From: Bacillota bacterium | GTDB taxonomy: Bacteria; Bacillota; Clostridia; Christensenellales; Aristaeellaceae | Direction of reading: 5' to 3' | DNA: 16,097 nucleotides | Assembly (NCBI GenBank): GCA_023415145.1 | Contig: JAEZLW010000128.1 | Location: 1 to 16,097 of the forward strand | Shown here: piece after piece, positions 14,849 through 16,097 of the stretch | How positions within the stretch are numbered: the stretch's first letter is position 1 | How the letters are laid out: the number at the start of each line of letters is the position of its first letter | Notes under the pieces: generated by a model | What the model saw: the letters and a program-made list of their open reading frames with translations, nothing else | Told to the model about the DNA's origin: nothing | Database searches by the model: none | Position numbers and translations under genes: made by a program

Positions 14849-14873
14849 AAAAGGAGCGTTTGTGCGCCTTTTT
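14849..14873 (+). terminator. Weak hairpin between the divergent hyd and nitroreductase promoters
   Basis: AAAAGG (14849-14854) pairs with CCTTTT (14867-14872), with two inner G-C pairs after a two-base bulge, and T-rich sequence follows. It resembles a poor intrinsic terminator and has no plus-strand gene before it in the window. It may insulate the two promoters or be incidental. Confidence 0.3.
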
Positions 14874-14894
14874 GTACGATATGAATGGATAAGG

Positions 14895-14923
14895 TTGACA
14901 ATCCGGCCAAATTTCTATACGAT
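14895..14923 (+). promoter_or_regulatory. Sigma-A promoter of the nitroreductase gene
   Basis: TTGACA (14895-14900), a 17-base spacer, TACGAT (14918-14923), followed by the GTG start at 14952. The leader is short (about 22 bases). Confidence 0.72.
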
Positions 14924-14951
14924 ACAGCGGTAAAAAGACAGGGGGTATATT

Positions 14952-15575
14952 GTGGAATTCTATGATGTGATAAAAGCCCGCCGGACGGTGCGAGATTTTG
15001 AGTCAAGGCCTATAGAGCACGCCGTGCTCCGGAGGATCATTGAAGCGGGGCTCATGGCGCCTACCAACAACCACATGCGGGAATGGGAGTTCATTGTTAT
15101 ACATGATAAGCAAGAGAGGATAAACGCTATTCAAACGGTACGTGACAGGGAACGACATGAGGCGGTGGATATTGTGGATCGCTGGGGCCTTGTGGATAAC
15201 AGCCAGCGGGAGATGTACATCGACGCCATCCCCAAACAGCACAGGATGCTTATAGAGGCCGGCTGCCTGATCATCCCGCTGTATCGCCAGCACGGACCGC
15301 TTCTTTCGCCTGGCAGCCTTTCTTCTCTTAACGGTTTTGCATCCATCTGGTGCTGCATCGAAAACATGCTTCTGGCCGCGGCGAGCGAGGGCATCCAGGG
15401 TGTTACGCGGATTCCCTTTGACGAGGAAATGGGCCACCTCAAAACAGTGCTGAATGTGCCGGAGGAGTATGAAATCCCCTGCTATCTGGCACTGGGCTAT
15501 CCGAAAGAGAAGCTGCCGGAGATTCGCCAGCATCCTGTGGATGTGGACAAAAAAATTCACCTGGACCGTTGGTAA
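14952..15575 (+). CDS. Nitroreductase family FMN oxidoreductase
   Basis: Protein of 207 residues, typical of the family. The N-terminal FMN-phosphate motif KARRTVRDFESRPI is at 8-21, APTNNHMREWEFIVI at about 36-50, and the C-terminal half has the glycine-rich helix region and PCYLALGYPKEK. These soluble homodimeric enzymes use NAD(P)H to reduce nitro groups, quinones or flavins, or act as specialised dehydrogenases; the substrate is not readable here. The start is GTG, set by AGGGGG (14940-14945) six bases upstream and no nearer ATG in frame. It has its own promoter and is followed by an ABC ATPase gene after 23 bases, so the two are probably co-transcribed. Confidence 0.88.
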   Translation: MEFYDVIKARRTVRDFESRPIEHAVLRRIIEAGLMAPTNNHMREWEFIVIHDKQERINAIQTVRDRERHEAVDIVDRWGLVDNSQREMYIDAIPKQHRMLIEAGCLIIPLYRQHGPLLSPGSLSSLNGFASIWCCIENMLLAAASEGIQGVTRIPFDEEMGHLKTVLNVPEEYEIPCYLALGYPKEKLPEIRQHPVDVDKKIHLDRW

Positions 15576-15598
15576 TGAAGCATGGAGGATGAAAACAT

Positions 15599-16097
15599 AT
15601 GAAGCTCGAACTGATTCAAGTCGAAAAGCGCTTTGGCGACAAGGAAGTGCTAAAGGGCATCGGCCTTTCTGTAGAAAGCGGGAAATCAGTGGGGTTGCTG
15701 GGCAGAAACGGAGCCGGCAAGACCACAACGCTGCGTATTGTGATGGATGTGTTTCCCCCCGATGGCGGGCAGGTTCTTTTGGATGGCAAACCTTTTAAAC
15801 GGGACGACTTTCGCATCGGCTATCTGCCGGAGGAAAGGGGCCTGTATCCCAAACGGCTGATCCTGGATCAACTCATCTATCTGGGTTCGCTGCGGGGACT
15901 AAGTACAGCCCACGCCCGGGACGAGGCAAAGAAGTGGCTTGGCCGCATGGAGCTAAGTGACTATGCCAACAAGAAGGTGGATACGCTTTCCAAGGGAAAT
16001 CAGCAAAAAATTCAATTGGCTGTAGCCATGCTGGGCGACCCGCAAATAGTAATCCTGGATGAACCGTTTTCCGGGCTGGACCCCGTGAACGCCATGC
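15599..16097 (+). CDS. ABC transporter ATP-binding protein, ABC-2 export type (NatA/YhaQ-like), 3' truncated by the window
   Basis: The first 166 residues are visible. Walker A GRNGAGKT is at 35-42, the Q-loop region reads IGYLPEERGLYP, the signature is LSKGNQQK, and Walker B is IVILDEPFSGLDP. The YLPEERGLYPK form with glutamate in the Q-loop place and LSKGNQQK are typical of NatA/YhaQ-type ATPases, which pair with ABC-2 permeases for export of sodium, drugs or peptides. The ATG follows GGAGG (15584-15588) by ten bases and begins 23 bases after the nitroreductase stop. The permease is expected just beyond the window end. All motifs are intact, so this is an edge fragment, not a broken gene. 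Confidence 0.92.
   Translation, partial: MKLELIQVEKRFGDKEVLKGIGLSVESGKSVGLLGRNGAGKTTTLRIVMDVFPPDGGQVLLDGKPFKRDDFRIGYLPEERGLYPKRLILDQLIYLGSLRGLSTAHARDEAKKWLGRMELSDYANKKVDTLSKGNQQKIQLAVAMLGDPQIVILDEPFSGLDPVNAM

Overview
The window reads as chromosomal DNA of an anaerobic Gram-positive bacterium, most likely an uncultured member of class Clostridia (Bacillota). This rests on near-consensus sigma-A promoters (TTGACA-17-TATGAT occurs twice), strong GGAGG ribosome sites, a trimeric NADH-linked [FeFe]-hydrogenase with a Rex-like operator, and CUT1 sugar-transport genes. Family or genus cannot be fixed from the sequence. Gene density is high, with no IS element, CRISPR array, tRNA or rRNA seen.

Region 1 (1-5878) is a glycan-use locus. 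The + strand carries the end of one CUT1 ABC permease, a second complete permease, a cytoplasmic GH172 (DUF2961) enzyme and a secreted DUF4185 (GH183-type) protein, all tightly spaced as one operon that ends in two hairpins. Convergent to it is a cytoplasmic GH116 enzyme with its own strong promoter and a possible operator. GH183 endo-D-arabinanases, GH172 exo-alpha-D-arabinofuranosidases and a GH116 exo-beta-D-arabinofuranosidase are the enzyme types known from mycobacterial D-arabinan breakdown. I therefore read this as a candidate 'cut outside, import, trim inside' system for D-arabinan or a related furanose glycan. That is the most interesting content of the window.

Region 2 (6004-7453, minus) is a translationally coupled three-gene operon: a 73-residue soluble protein, a CPBP-type intramembrane protease and a 131-residue four-helix membrane protein. 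Two perfect palindromes lie at its promoter. Function is unknown.

Region 3 (7668-11127) holds a MalT-like STAND/LuxR regulator (minus) divergent from a cytoplasmic beta-lactamase-fold serine hydrolase (plus).

Region 4 (11204-14694, minus) is hydCBA, an NADH-dependent [FeFe]-hydrogenase. HydB is reduced to its NuoF core, HydA has serine at one H-cluster cysteine position, and a near-consensus Rex operator sits just downstream of a good promoter.

Region 5 (14952-16097, plus) starts with a nitroreductase, followed 23 bases later by an ABC-2-type ATP-binding protein that runs off the window. Several gene starts were moved from the longest open frame to the start with a proper ribosome site.
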